From contig NZ_KB895334.1 of the NCBI RefSeq assembly GCF_000374805.1, positions 1 through 64,000 of the forward strand: a DNA stretch of 64,000 bases, read 5' to 3'. The position numbers were made by a program, and so were the translations under genes. Below, piece after piece: positions 1 to 9,209 of this stretch (position 1 is its first letter; each line of letters begins with the position of its first letter). A model generated the notes under the pieces. That model was not told the DNA's origin. It saw nothing but the letters and a program-made list of their open reading frames with translations, and did not search any database. Source of the DNA: Chitiniphilus shinanonensis DSM 23277. Its GTDB lineage: Bacteria > Pseudomonadota > Gammaproteobacteria > Burkholderiales > Chitinibacteraceae.

Positions 1-32
1 AGGGGGAAGGGGGAAGGGGGAAGGGGGAAGGG
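1..32. repeat. G-rich tandem heptamer tract
   Basis: Four to five head-to-tail copies of a GGGGGAA unit open the window, and similar G-rich tracts flank the CACAGAGA repeat copies at 3230-3255 and 3480-3497. It is probably part of the same intergenic repeat unit. No gene is visible before 271. Confidence 0.7.
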
Positions 33-60
33 CAACAGCTTAAGGCCACTGCAAACCCTG

Positions 61-225
61 AATCTTGAAACACAGAGAGCACAGAGAGCACAGAGAGCAC
101 AGAGTTACACGGAGCAAGGCTTGAGCGGGGAAGCTGCTTGAAAGAGCACTTCCATGACCCGCCCCGCTTTACCTCGGTTTTCTCTGTGAATCTCCGTGTT
201 CTCTGTGCTCTCTGTGTTTCAAGAT
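61..225. repeat. CACAGAGA-type dispersed inverted repeat, copy 1
   Basis: The left arm starts AATCTTGAAACACAGAGAGC and the right arm ends in the reverse complement (CTCTGTGTTTCAAGAT). Each arm is built from short CACAGAGA direct repeats, and about 80 bases of unrelated sequence sit between the arms. Copies of the same design occur at 3272-3453, 9201-9348 and 15713-15845, always between genes. Confidence 0.85.
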
Positions 226-270
226 GTGGGGGTTAGGGGGTTACCCTTCCCCCTTCTCCCTTCCCGAGGC

Positions 271-1776
271 TTACATGTTGTACGCCTTCTCGCCGTGGCT
301 GGTCACATCCAGCCCTTCGCGCTCTTCGTCTTCCTTCACGCGCAGGCCGATCACCAGGTCCACCACCTTGTAGGCGACGATCGATACCACGCCGGACCAG
401 ACGATGGTCACCAGCACGCCGATGGCCTGGATCTTGAGCTGGCCGGCGATCGAGTAATCGGCGGCGACGGCGTTGCCCACGTAGTCCCAGATGCCGGTGC
501 CGCCCAGGCTGGGTGAGGCCAGCACGCCGGTGGCCAGCGCGCCGAAGATCCCGCCCACGCCGTGCACGCCGAACACGTCGAGCGCGTCGTCGGCGCCGAG
601 CAGGCGCTTCAGGCCGTGCACGCCCCACAGGCACAGCGGGCCGGCGATCAGGCCGATGGCCAGCGCGCCACCGACACCGACGAAGCCGCAGGCCGGGGTG
701 ATGGCGACCAGGCCGGCGACGGCGCCGGACGCGGCGCCCAGCATCGAGGGCTTGCCCTTGAGCAGCCACTCGGCGGCGGTCCACGACAGCGCGGCCAGCG
801 CGGTGGCGGCCACGGTGTTGAGGAAGGCCAGCGCGGCGATGCCGTTGGCTTCCAGCGCGGAACCGGCGTTGAAGCCGAACCAGCCGAACCACAGCAGCGC
901 GGCGCCGACCATGGTCAGGGTCAGGCTGTGCGGGGTCATCGCCTCGCGGCCGAAGCCGATGCGCTTGCCGACCATGTAGGCACCGACCAGGCCGGCCACG
1001 GCGGCGTTGATGTGCACCACAGTGCCGCCGGCGAAGTCGAGCGCGCCGTCCTGGAACAGATAGCCCGCGGTGGCCGTCGCCGCGGTGGCCGCGTCGGCGG
1101 TGGTGTAGGCATCCGGGCCGGCCCAGTACCACACCATGTGCGCCATCGGCAGGTAGGCGAAGGTAAACCAGATCACCACGAAGGCCAGCACCGCGGCGAA
1201 CTTCACGCGCTCGGCGAAGGCTCCGACGATCAGGCCGCAGGTGATCGCGGCGAACGCGCCCTGGAACACCACGTAGATCATCTCGGTGATGACGATGCCC
1301 TTGCTCCAGGTGGCGGCCAGCGAATCGGGCGTCACGCCCTTGAGGAACACCTTGCCGAACGAGCCGAAGAAGACATTGCCCTCGGTGAAGGCCAGGCTGT
1401 AGCCGTAGACCAGCCACAGCACGCTGATCAGGCTGAACACGGTGAACACCTGCATCAGCACCGACAGCATGTTCTTGGAGCGCACCAGGCCGCCATAGAA
1501 CAGCGCCAGGCCGGGGATCGACATCAGGATGACGAAGGCCGCGCAGATCATGATGAAGGCGTTGTCGCCCTTGTTGAGCGACGGCGCGGGCGCCGCGGCG
1601 GCGGCGGGTGCGCTGGCCGGGGCGGCGGCGGGCGTGGCGGCCGGCTTGGCCTCGGCGGCGCTGGCGGTGGCCGCCGGCGCGGAGGCCGCGGTGGCGGTGG
1701 AGGCTTCCTCGGCGAAGCTCGGGGCCGCCAACAGCATCGCGCCGAACAGCGCGAGCGACGCAAACAGCTTTTTCAT
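271..1776 (-). CDS. amtB: ammonium transporter AmtB
   Basis: Inner-membrane ammonium channel of the Amt/MEP/Rh family, 501 residues. A signal-peptide-like start (residues 1-22, ending SFA) is followed by an Ala/Pro-rich linker to about residue 67, then the family body beginning GDNAFIMICAAFVILMSIPG. Both pore histidines are in their expected motifs, VVHINAAVAGL and DVFGVHGVGG. The start is set by an AAGGAGA ribosome site just upstream. It lies 23 bp downstream of glnK on the same strand, the usual glnK-amtB operon in which GlnK blocks the channel when nitrogen is ample. The long Ala/Pro linker after the signal peptide is longer than in the enterobacterial protein but is common in betaproteobacteria. 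Confidence 0.97.
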   Translation of the reverse strand: MKKLFASLALFGAMLLAAPSFAEEASTATAASAPAATASAAEAKPAATPAAAPASAPAAAAAPAPSLNKGDNAFIMICAAFVILMSIPGLALFYGGLVRSKNMLSVLMQVFTVFSLISVLWLVYGYSLAFTEGNVFFGSFGKVFLKGVTPDSLAATWSKGIVITEMIYVVFQGAFAAITCGLIVGAFAERVKFAAVLAFVVIWFTFAYLPMAHMVWYWAGPDAYTTADAATAATATAGYLFQDGALDFAGGTVVHINAAVAGLVGAYMVGKRIGFGREAMTPHSLTLTMVGAALLWFGWFGFNAGSALEANGIAALAFLNTVAATALAALSWTAAEWLLKGKPSMLGAASGAVAGLVAITPACGFVGVGGALAIGLIAGPLCLWGVHGLKRLLGADDALDVFGVHGVGGIFGALATGVLASPSLGGTGIWDYVGNAVAADYSIAGQLKIQAIGVLVTIVWSGVVSIVAYKVVDLVIGLRVKEDEEREGLDVTSHGEKAYNM

Positions 1777-1799
1777 TGGTATCTCCTTCCCTGAATCGC

Positions 1800-2177
<378 letters not shown>

Positions 2178-2179
2178 TC

Positions 2180-2195
2180 AGCAGAAAGCGTGCCA
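2180..2195 (-). promoter_or_regulatory. sigma-54 promoter of glnK-amtB
   Basis: Read on the minus strand the sequence is TGGCACGCTTTCTGCT, matching the RpoN consensus TGGCACG-N4-TTGCT at every position but one, with the invariant GG and GC dinucleotides correctly spaced. It ends about 42 bp upstream of the glnK start, as expected for an NtrC-regulated operon. Confidence 0.8.
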
Positions 2196-2395
2196 ATCCC
2201 CGAAAACCGCGCCGATACGGGCCGGCGCGCCGACATGCCGCGCCGGGCGCACCGCGGCGGCGCAGCGGGCGATCCCGCGTGCCGGGCGCGGCACCTGTTT
2301 GGTGCGCGGAACGCCCGGCCATGGGCGGCGTCCAAGCAGCGGTAGTCGCCGTGTCGTCTGCTACACTGGTTTCCGACCAACATGAGGAGGTGCAC

Positions 2396-2656
2396 ATGCT
2401 GAAAGAGAAAATCTTCGACGAGATCGCCAGCAAGATTTCGGACGCCATCGCCAACAGCCCGGCCAAGGATGTGGAAAAGAACGTGCGGGCGATGATGTCG
2501 TCGGCGTTCACGCGCATGGATCTGGTCACCCGCGAGGAATTCGAGATCCAGCAGGAAGTGCTGGCCCGCAGCCGGGAAAAGCTCAACGAACTGGAAGCAC
2601 GCATCGCCGAGCTGGAAGCCAAACTGCACGCCAACAACCCACAGGACGGGCTGTAA
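2396..2656 (+). CDS. ubiK: ubiquinone biosynthesis accessory factor UbiK
   Basis: An 86-residue UbiK/YqiC protein, a coiled-coil accessory factor of the aerobic ubiquinone biosynthesis complex; the family is also described as BMFP (membrane fusogenic). The start is the ATG after a strong GAGGAGG ribosome site, giving MLKEKIFDEIASKISDAI. A C-terminal coiled coil rich in Glu and Leu (LNELEARIAELEAKL) is typical. A -10-like TACACT lies about 30 bp upstream, so the gene probably has its own promoter diverging from glnK. A Rho-independent terminator follows. Confidence 0.9.
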   Translation: MLKEKIFDEIASKISDAIANSPAKDVEKNVRAMMSSAFTRMDLVTREEFEIQQEVLARSREKLNELEARIAELEAKLHANNPQDGL

Positions 2657-2683
2657 AGGGCCGGATCGCCCACCGTCACCGAA

Positions 2684-2721
2684 GATGCCGCGGGAGGTTC
2701 CATCCACGCGGCATTCTTTTT
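2684..2721 (+). terminator. Rho-independent terminator after ubiK
   Basis: An 8-bp stem ATGCCGCG/CGCGGCAT with a 15-base loop is followed by TTCTTTTT. Confidence 0.75.
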
Positions 2722-2767
2722 GCTTCGGCTTGCGCCGCATTCCGGCATCCACCGACCAGGCTCCACC

Positions 2768-3217
2768 ATGAACCCGACCCCGCCCCGCCTTGCCACTCCC
2801 GGCGATCTCGACGCACTCGCCGCCCTGTTCGACCAGTACCGCCAGTTCTACGGGCGCCCGGCCGATCCAGCGCTGGCCCGCGACTTCGTCGCGCTGCGCC
2901 TGGAACTGCGCGATTCCAGGTTGTTCGTCGTCGACGGCGCGCAGGGCCTGGCCGGCTTCGCCCAGGCGTATCCCAGCCTGTCGTCGCTCGCCGCCGGGCC
3001 GATCTGGATCCTCAACGACATCTTCGTCGCTCCCACCGAGCGTGGCCGGCATGTGGGCACCCGCCTGTTGCAAGGGGTGGAAGTGGCGGCACGCAGCGCC
3101 GGGGTGCTGCAACTACGCGTGGAAACCGCCCCCGACAACGTCGGCGCGCAACGCCTGTACCAGAGCCAGGGCTTCCGCCGCGAGATGGGGTTTTTGCAGT
3201 TTGTGTTGAAGCTGTAG
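2768..3217 (+). CDS. GNAT family N-acetyltransferase
   Basis: A 149-residue GNAT acetyltransferase. The acetyl-CoA loop is visible as VAPTERGRHVGTRLL, followed by the family's C-terminal part, ETAPDNVGAQRLYQSQGF. The substrate cannot be told from the sequence. The chosen start (MNPTPPR) follows the upstream terminator region; a possible upstream start inside the terminator was discarded. It stands alone between the ubiK terminator and a CACAGAGA-type repeat. Confidence 0.88.
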   Translation: MNPTPPRLATPGDLDALAALFDQYRQFYGRPADPALARDFVALRLELRDSRLFVVDGAQGLAGFAQAYPSLSSLAAGPIWILNDIFVAPTERGRHVGTRLLQGVEVAARSAGVLQLRVETAPDNVGAQRLYQSQGFRREMGFLQFVLKL

Positions 3218-3271
3218 GGATGAGGTGGGAAGGGGGAAGAGAGAAGGGGGAAGGGCAACACCCAAACCCTA

Positions 3272-3453
3272 AATCTTGAAACACAGAGAACACAGAGAGC
3301 ACAGAGCGTCACAGAGAAAACCGAGGTAAAGCAGGACGGGTCCCGGAAGTGCGCTTTCGGGCAAGGCGCTCTTCTACTTGAACAAAGCAGCTCGCCCATT
3401 CAAGCCTTTCTCTGTGTAACTCCGTGTTCTCTGTGTTCTCTGTGTTTCAAGAT
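3272..3453. repeat. CACAGAGA-type dispersed inverted repeat, copy 2
   Basis: Same structure as copy 1: left arm from AAATCTTGAAACACAGAGAA, right arm to CTGTGTTTCAAGAT. It fills most of the gap between the acetyltransferase and rnpB and is bordered by G-rich tracts. Confidence 0.85.
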
Positions 3454-3497
3454 GTGGGGTTTGAAGTGGTTTTACGCTGTTGCCCTTCCCCCTTCCC

Positions 3498-3535
3498 AAA
3501 CAACAACGCCACCCCAAGGGGTGGCGTTGTTGTTT
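3498..3535. terminator. bidirectional hairpin downstream of rnpB
   Basis: A perfect inverted repeat with arm AAACAACAACGCCACCCC and a 2-base loop. It starts about 12 bases past the 3' end of rnpB on the minus strand and ends in a TTGTTGTTT-like tail in either direction, so it can terminate rnpB and transcripts arriving from the left. Confidence 0.75.
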
Positions 3536-3546
3536 GAATCAAGTTG

Positions 3547-4020
3547 CAAAGCAGGCCTGTAAGCCGGGTTCTGTACCCTCTTGCGAGGGTGACCGTCATT
3601 CCTCTAGGCGCCGCGTTGCCACGGCGCTCCAGCAACCTACCCGCAGGCTCGGCGGGCCGCTTCGTCGCCTGCTGCTTGGTCTTGCTCCGGATGGGGTTTA
3701 CCCAGCCAGTCCTGTTGCCAGTCCTGCGGTGCGCTCTTACCACCCCCTTGCGGGGGCTCCCCGACGGGAACACCTTTTCACCCTTGCCTGATCCCGGTCC
3801 GGCGCGCTTCAGTCGCGCCTTCGACCCGGCCGGCCTGGCCCTTTCGGCCCAGGCCGGGCGGCCACCTCGCTTGCGCTCGGTGTCCGCGCCATCGGCGGTT
3901 CGGCTCTCTGTTGCACTGTCCGTCGGCTTTCGCCGCCCGGCCGTTAGCCGGCATCCTGCCCTATGGAGCCCGGACTTTCCTCCCCCGTGTCACCACGGCA
4001 GCGACGGTCCGTCCTGCTTT
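3547..4020 (-). ncRNA. rnpB: RNase P RNA (class A)
   Basis: Catalytic RNA of ribonuclease P, which matures tRNA 5' ends. On the minus strand it shows the conserved 5' block GAGGAAAGTCCGGGCTCC and the conserved 3' block ACAGAACCCGGCTTAC. The ends were placed by the P1 helix, where AAAGCAGG at the 5' end pairs with CCTGCTTT at the 3' end. At about 474 nt it is longer than the roughly 380 nt of E. coli; the extra length lies in GC-rich hairpins around 3800-3900. Confidence 0.93.
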
Positions 4021-4029
4021 GCGGGCGCC

Positions 4030-4059
4030 ATTATCCGGCCTCGGCCCCCGGTTCGGCAA
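4030..4059 (-). promoter_or_regulatory. sigma-70 promoter of rnpB
   Basis: On the minus strand TTGCCG, an 18-bp spacer and GATAAT end about 10 bases before the predicted rnpB 5' end. The -10 box overlaps the stop codon of the upstream membrane-protein gene, so the promoter lies inside that coding region. Confidence 0.6.
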
Positions 4060-4501
4060 ACGGCAGGCCGGTGGCGGCGGACAACTGGCGCGCCAGCGCT
4101 TCGGCCCAGGCGAGGTTGGCGGCGCCGGCGCGCCAGTGGCCGAACACGAAACGCTGCCCGCCCTCGAACACCAGCCACACGCTGTCGCGGCGGAAGGCGT
4201 GGGCCTCGCGCTCCAGCACGATGCGGCTGAATTCGCCCGGCGCATGGCGATGTTCGAGCAGGGTCAGCAGCCCCAGCAGACGCCAGCGACGGTACAGCGC
4301 CTCACCATCCCAGCCCTGTTCGGCCGGCACCGCCCAGATCACCGTGGCCAGCGCCAGCATGGTGTACCAGAACAGACCGAAGAAGCCGTGCTCGAAACTG
4401 GCGCCGGACAGCAGCGGCCGCCCCCACCAGCCGGCGGCGACCAGCAGGGCGGCGGCGATCCACCAGTTGGGGCGGAAGGCGATGCGGTGGACGATGCGCA
4501 C
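4031..4501 (-). CDS. small inner-membrane protein of unknown function
   Basis: A 156-residue protein with two hydrophobic segments near the start (around WWIAAALLVAAGWW and LFWYTMLALATVIWAV) and a soluble C-terminal half. No family is recognised. The start is a GTG five bases after the pyrC stop; no ATG is available in frame, and the tight spacing suggests co-transcription with tusA and pyrC. The 3' end carries the rnpB promoter. Confidence 0.65.
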   Translation of the reverse strand: MRIVHRIAFRPNWWIAAALLVAAGWWGRPLLSGASFEHGFFGLFWYTMLALATVIWAVPAEQGWDGEALYRRWRLLGLLTLLEHRHAPGEFSRIVLEREAHAFRRDSVWLVFEGGQRFVFGHWRAGAANLAWAEALARQLSAATGLPFAEPGAEAG

Positions 4502-4506
4502 GGTGG

Positions 4507-5541
4507 TCAGGCCAGGCGCCAGGCCAGCGCTTCGCCGGCGCGCAGCGGCACCACGTCGTGCTCGCCGAACGGGTACGACGCGGGCACCTGCCAGGATTCG
4601 CGCACCAGCGTCACCTGGCCCTGGTTGCGCGGCAGGCCGTAGAAATCCGGGCCGTTGAAGCTGGCGAACGCCTCCAGCTTGTCCAGCGCGCCGGCCGCTT
4701 CGAACGCTTCGGCATAGAACGCCAGCGCGGCGTGCGCCGAGTAGATGCCGGCGCAGCCGCACGCGGTCTCCTTGGTGTGCTGGGCGTGCGGCGCGCTGTC
4801 GGTGCCGAGGAAGAACTTGCGCGACCCCGACGCCACCGCGGTCATCAGCGCGCGGCGGTGTTCCTCGCGCTTGAGCACCGGCAGGCAGTAGTGATGCGGG
4901 CGGATGCCGCCCTGGAACAGCGCGTTGCGGTTCATCAACAGGTGCTGCGGGGTGACGGTGGCGCCGACGTTGTCGCCCGACTCCAGCACGAACTGCGCGG
5001 CCTGGCGGGTGGTGATGTGCTCGAACACCACCTTCAGCGTCGGCAGCCGTTGCAGCAGCGGCGCCATCACCCGCTCGATGAACGCGGCCTCGCGGTCGAA
5101 CACGTCCACCGCCGGATCGGTGACTTCGCCGTGCACCAGGAACGGCAGGCCGATCTCGGCCATCTTCTCCAGGGTGGGCATCACGCCGTCCAGCCCGGCG
5201 ACGCCGGCCTCGGAGTTGGTGGTGGCGCCGGCCGGATACAGCTTCACGCCATGCACGAAGCCGCTGTCGCGCGCCCGCACCACTTCATCGGGGGTCAGGC
5301 CGGAAGTGAGATACAGCGTCATCAGCGGCTGGAAGTCGCTGCCGGCGGGCAGGGCGGCCAGGATGCGCTGGCGGTATTCGCCGGCCAGCGCCACGGTGGT
5401 GACCGGCGGCTTGAGGTTGGGCATGACGACGGCGCGGGCGAACTCGCGCGCGGTGTGCGGCAGCACCGAGGCCATCAGTGCGCCGTCGCGCAGGTGCAGG
5501 TGCCAGTCGTCGGGGCGGGTGAGCGTGAGGGTGGTGGTCAT
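4507..5541 (-). CDS. pyrC: dihydroorotase
   Basis: Class II (E. coli type) dihydroorotase, 344 residues, which interconverts carbamoyl-aspartate and dihydroorotate in pyrimidine synthesis. The metal-binding HLHLRD motif is at residues 14-19, the lysine expected to be carboxylated is in [11 protein letters not shown], and further ligand motifs follow (HGEVTD, FEHITT, GTDSAPH). It starts one base after the tusA stop and is followed directly by a small membrane-protein gene, forming a three-gene set. Confidence 0.96.
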   Translation of the reverse strand: MTTTLTLTRPDDWHLHLRDGALMASVLPHTAREFARAVVMPNLKPPVTTVALAGEYRQRILAALPAGSDFQPLMTLYLTSGLTPDEVVRARDSGFVHGVKLYPAGATTNSEAGVAGLDGVMPTLEKMAEIGLPFLVHGEVTDPAVDVFDREAAFIERVMAPLLQRLPTLKVVFEHITTRQAAQFVLESGDNVGATVTPQHLLMNRNALFQGGIRPHHYCLPVLKREEHRRALMTAVASGSRKFFLGTDSAPHAQHTKETACGCAGIYSAHAALAFYAEAFEAAGALDKLEAFASFNGPDFYGLPRNQGQVTLVRESWQVPASYPFGEHDVVPLRAGEALAWRLA

Positions 5542-5542
5542 G

Positions 5543-5770
5543 TCAGCGCTTCTTGATCAGGAAATGGAATTTGCCGTCCTGGGTCGTCGATTCGACCAGT
5601 TCGTTCCCGGTCTGGCGGCAGAACGCGGCGAAATCGGTGGGCGTGGCCGGGTCGGTGCAGGTCACCGCGAGCAGTTCGTCGCTGGCCAGATTGGCGAGCG
5701 CCTTCTTGGTGCGCAGGATGGGCAACGGGCAGTTGAGGCCGGAAAGATCGATGGCGAGCGCGGGCGTCAT
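5543..5770 (-). CDS. tusA: sulfur carrier protein TusA
   Basis: A 75-residue TusA/SirA-like sulfur carrier. The active-site cysteine is in the family motif [14 protein letters not shown] (Cys14). It relays persulfide sulfur for tRNA thiolation or other sulfur transfers. The start ATG gives [11 protein letters not shown], normal family length; upstream extension in frame gives only arginine-rich noise. It is tightly coupled to pyrC downstream. Confidence 0.92.
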   Translation of the reverse strand: MTPALAIDLSGLNCPLPILRTKKALANLASDELLAVTCTDPATPTDFAAFCRQTGNELVESTTQDGKFHFLIKKR

Positions 5771-5950
5771 GGCGGCGGGACAAAAAGGAAAAGGCGATTT
5801 TACCATCGCGCCCCCGCGCCTCGCCGCCGCGCGGAACCTGCGGTCGGCACAGCGCGCGCCGCGCTGCCGGCCACGCGCCGCCGGGCATTGCCAACGGCCG
5901 GCGATGGGGGCACGCTCTGTTTTTTTCATTCGACCCGGAGCCTGTCAGGC

Positions 5951-7000
5951 ATGGCGCTGACCGATCAGCATCCGCACCCCCATCCGCACGACGCGGCGGG
6001 CGGGCACAACCAGGATCACGACCATCATTTCGACCACGTGCACCACCATCACCACCACGGCGCGCCGTCCTCGCAGAAGCGGCTGCTGATCGCGCTGGCG
6101 GTGACCGGCGGCTTCGGCATCGTCGAGTTGGTCGGCGGGGTCTGGACCGGCTCGCTGGCGCTGATCTCGGATGCCGGGCACATGTTCACCGACGCCGCCG
6201 CGCTGCTGCTGGCGGTGATCGCCAATGTCGTCGGCCAGCGCCCGGCCGATACCCGGCAGAGCTACGGTTATTCGCGCGCTGAGGTGATCGGTGCGCTGAT
6301 CAACAGCCTGGCGATGATCGCGCTGGTGGTGTGGATCGCGGTGGAGGCGGTGAGCCGCCTGCTGAACCCGTCGCCGGTGAACGGCCTGGGCGTGATGGTG
6401 ATCGCGGTGATCGGGCTGTTGGTGAACGTGATTTCGGCGTGGTCGCTGTCGCACGACCACGACAACATGAACAGCCGCGGCGCGCTGATCCACGTGCTGG
6501 GCGACCTGCTCGGCTCGGTGGCCGCCATCGCCGCCGGCGCGGTGATCTACTACACCGGCTGGCGCCCGATCGACCCGATCCTGTCGGTGGCGGTGTCGCT
6601 GCTGATCCTGCGCTCCACCTGGCGCCTGCTGCGCCAGTCCACCCACCTGCTGATGGAGGGCGTACCCAGCCATCTCAAGCTGGAGGAGATCGGCTACAGC
6701 CTGGCGCGCGAGGACGGCGTGGCCCAGGTGCACGACCTGCACGTCTGGCAGATCGCGCAGCGGCGAATCGCGCTGTCGGCGCACCTGGTCATCGAATCGC
6801 CCCGGCAATGGCCGGCGCTGCTGGCGCGGCTGACCCGCATGCTGAGCGAGCGCTACGGCATTGCCCACGTGACACTGCAACCCACCTGGTTCCTGCCGCA
6901 TCCGGGCGGACGGCATATCCCGATCAAGCCGGTGGCGACCGCCGATGCGGATCACCACACCGACGAGCACGATCATCACCACTCCGGCCATCGACACTGA
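5951..7000 (+). CDS. CDF family divalent metal cation exporter
   Basis: A 349-residue cation diffusion facilitator that exports metals such as Zn(II), Co(II) or Cd(II) by proton antiport in the inner membrane. The N-terminus is very histidine-rich (residues 7-37) and the C-terminus ends in a second His/Asp cluster. The transmembrane core carries the metal site motif LALISDAGHMFTDAAAL and the second HVLGDLLGSV motif. The histidine clusters fit a zinc transporter of the CzcD/ZitB type. The start is the first ATG before the His-rich segment. Confidence 0.93.
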   Translation: MALTDQHPHPHPHDAAGGHNQDHDHHFDHVHHHHHHGAPSSQKRLLIALAVTGGFGIVELVGGVWTGSLALISDAGHMFTDAAALLLAVIANVVGQRPADTRQSYGYSRAEVIGALINSLAMIALVVWIAVEAVSRLLNPSPVNGLGVMVIAVIGLLVNVISAWSLSHDHDNMNSRGALIHVLGDLLGSVAAIAAGAVIYYTGWRPIDPILSVAVSLLILRSTWRLLRQSTHLLMEGVPSHLKLEEIGYSLAREDGVAQVHDLHVWQIAQRRIALSAHLVIESPRQWPALLARLTRMLSERYGIAHVTLQPTWFLPHPGGRHIPIKPVATADADHHTDEHDHHHSGHRH

Positions 7001-7043
7001 GCGGCGGCCCGGTTAGCATCAGCCGCTCTTGCGGAGTAACGCC

Positions 7044-7646
7044 ATGAAATCCCTGATCGCCCTGCTCTCCCTCGTGGCCGCCACCACGGCCTTCGCCGGC
7101 GCCTACGGCGAATCCGGCATGCGCCCGGAAGACATCAAAGGCAACGACAGCACCACCGACAAGGTGCTCGACCGCGTGTTCGGCAGCGACACCCCGCCGC
7201 CGCCGCCGGAACAAGCCTTCACCAAGCCGCCGCTGGCCGACCTGAAGCTGTGGCAGCAATTCAACGCCAGCTACGACCTGCGCAACAACGACTACTACAT
7301 CGCCCTCGACAGCCTGAGCGTCGGCGAGGACGACGGCATCGTGCGCTACGCCGCCGCCGTGCTGCCCAAGCGCGGCAAGCTGAAGAACATCAGCTTTGAG
7401 GGCATCGACTGCAAGACCCGGCAGTATCGGGTCTATGCCTACGGCGACGAGACCGGCAAGAAGTGGATCGACGGCAACCAGCGCTGGAAGCGCCTGCTGA
7501 AGAACACCCGCAACGCCTACCAGGGCGAGTTCTACGATGTGATGTGCAACGGCGGCACCGCCTACCCCGTGCCCGAGATCGACAAGCAACTGCGCGACAC
7601 CGACAAGCAACCCGGCGACTGCATCGGCTGCCGCTCGCGCGGCTGA
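7044..7646 (+). CDS. CNP1-like periplasmic protein
   Basis: A 200-residue exported protein of the CNP1-like family, named after a cryptic neisserial protein and common in betaproteobacteria; its biochemical role is unknown. It has a signal peptide (MKSLIALLSLVAATTAFAGA), a PPPPPE stretch near residue 53 and the family body with LKLWQQFNASYDLRNNDYYI. The C-terminus carries several cysteines (DCIGCRS). The preferred start gives a clean signal peptide; an ATG 15 bases upstream would add five residues. Confidence 0.8.
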   Translation: MKSLIALLSLVAATTAFAGAYGESGMRPEDIKGNDSTTDKVLDRVFGSDTPPPPPEQAFTKPPLADLKLWQQFNASYDLRNNDYYIALDSLSVGEDDGIVRYAAAVLPKRGKLKNISFEGIDCKTRQYRVYAYGDETGKKWIDGNQRWKRLLKNTRNAYQGEFYDVMCNGGTAYPVPEIDKQLRDTDKQPGDCIGCRSRG

Positions 7647-7751
7647 CCGCCAGACCAGCGCACTCCGACACAGCACCGGCGACAGCCCCGCGCGACGTTT
7701 CAGCCCCGCGCCGCCGGTTTCGACCGGCGCCCCGCTCCAGGCTTCAACGTC

Positions 7752-8055
7752 GCCCCGAGCGCAGCGAGGGCCCCTCGCGGCGGCGAGGGCGGGGGGAGTG
7801 GAATCGATCAGGCAGGAGGCCGGATTGGCGCATCATGATCGTCTCGCGCCCGGCCCACCACCGCCGGGCACCACACCCCGGGGGCAACGCACATCCCGAG
7901 CGCAGCGAGGCCCCCTCGCGGCGGCGAGGGCGGGGGGAGTGGAATCGATCAAGCGGGAGGCCGCTACCCGCATATCGCCGCCGTCTCGCGCCCGGCTTTG
8001 CCGGGGGCTCCACCGCGCCCGGTCCACCACCGCTGGGCACCACACCCCGGAGGCC
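7752..8055. repeat. tandem duplication of about 145 bp upstream of glycerate kinase
   Basis: Two direct copies, about 7752-7885 and 7895-8053. Each opens with CCCGAGCGCAGCGAGG, continues through GGGGGGAGTGGAATCGATCA and CGTCTCGCGCCCGGC, and ends CACCACACCCCGG. Copy 2 has a short extra GC-rich segment. With the 105 bases before it this accounts for the 411-bp gap between the CNP1-like gene and glycerate kinase; the second copy runs to within a few bases of the kinase start. Confidence 0.8.
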
Positions 8056-8057
8056 GA

Positions 8058-9209
8058 ATGAAGATCGTCATCGCCCCCGACGCCTACAAGGAAAGCCTGG
8101 CCGCGCCCGCCGTGGCGGCGTGCATCCGCGACGGCTTCGCCGACATCTTCCCCGACGCAGAATTCGTGCTGCGCCCCGTTGCCGACGGCGGCGAAGGCAC
8201 GCTGGACGCCTTGCTCGCCAGCCTGGGCGGCGAGCGGCGACGCCACGGCGTCACCGGGCCGCTGGGCGAGTGCGTGGCGGCGCAATGGGGCCTGGCCGGC
8301 GATACCGCGCTGATCGAACTGGCCGAGGCCGCGGGACTGGCGCTGGTGCCGCCGGCGTTGCGCGATCCCACCCGCACCACCAGCTACGGCGTCGGCGAGC
8401 TGATGCGCGCCGCGCTCGATGCCGGCGCACGGCGCCTGACCGTCACCCTGGGCGGCAGCGCCACCTGCGACGGCGGCGCCGGGCTGTTGCAGGCGCTGGG
8501 CATCCGCCTGCTCGACGAGCACGACCGACCCATCGGCTTCGGCGGCGGCGCGCTGGCGCGGTTGTCACGCCTCGATGCCAGCGGCCTCGACCCGCGGCTG
8601 GCGGACTGCACCGTCGACGCCATCTGCGACGTGGCCATTCCGTTGACCGGGCCGCAGGGCGCCGCCGTGCTGTTCGCGCCGCAGAAAGGCGCGTCGCCGG
8701 CGCAGGTGGCCGAACTCGACGCCGCGCTCGCGCATTACGGCGCCGTCCTGCGGCGCGACCTGCGCGACATCCCGCTCGAAGCAGCCGGCGCCGCCGGCGG
8801 CTGTGCGGCCGCGCTGCTGGCGCTGGGCGCCCGGCTGGTCGGCGGCGCCGAACACGTGCTGCAACGCGTCGGCCTGGATGCCGAGCTGGCCGACGCAGAT
8901 CTGGCGATCACCGGCGAAGGCCGGATGGACGCGCAGACCCTGCGCGGCAAAGCGCCCTACGCGGTGGCGCAACTGGCGGCCCGCCACGGCACGCCGGTGA
9001 TCGGCATCGCCGGCAGCCTGGGCGACGGCGTCGGCGAACTAGCCGCGCACTTCCAGGCCGTGTTCCCGGTGGTGCCCGGCCCATGCAGCCGCGAACAGGC
9101 GCTGAGCGACGCCGCGACCAACCTGCGCACCACCGCCCGCAACGTCGCGGCGACGTTGCGACTGGGGGGATGGTTGGGAAGGGAGGCGGGGTTGAATTCC
9201 AAATCTTGA
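8058..9209 (+). CDS. glycerate kinase
   Basis: A 383-residue glycerate 2-kinase of the GarK/GlxK family, which makes 2-phosphoglycerate from glycerate and ATP. The family N-terminus MKIVIAPDAYKESLAAPAVA, the ADGGEGTLDAL motif, VTLGGSATCDGGAG and ITGEGRMDAQTL are all present. The last residues (about GREAGLNSKS) and the stop codon come from a CACAGAGA-type repeat that begins at 9201, so the C-terminus was probably reshaped by that repeat. It starts at the end of a tandem duplication that must contain or displace its promoter. Confidence 0.93.
   Translation: MKIVIAPDAYKESLAAPAVAACIRDGFADIFPDAEFVLRPVADGGEGTLDALLASLGGERRRHGVTGPLGECVAAQWGLAGDTALIELAEAAGLALVPPALRDPTRTTSYGVGELMRAALDAGARRLTVTLGGSATCDGGAGLLQALGIRLLDEHDRPIGFGGGALARLSRLDASGLDPRLADCTVDAICDVAIPLTGPQGAAVLFAPQKGASPAQVAELDAALAHYGAVLRRDLRDIPLEAAGAAGGCAAALLALGARLVGGAEHVLQRVGLDAELADADLAITGEGRMDAQTLRGKAPYAVAQLAARHGTPVIGIAGSLGDGVGELAAHFQAVFPVVPGPCSREQALSDAATNLRTTARNVAATLRLGGWLGREAGLNSKS

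Noticed and set aside
562-1794. A 410-codon plus-strand open frame opposite amtB
   Set aside because: It is the antisense of amtB in GC-rich DNA, with His/Gly/Arg-rich composition and no motif; amtB is certain on the other strand.
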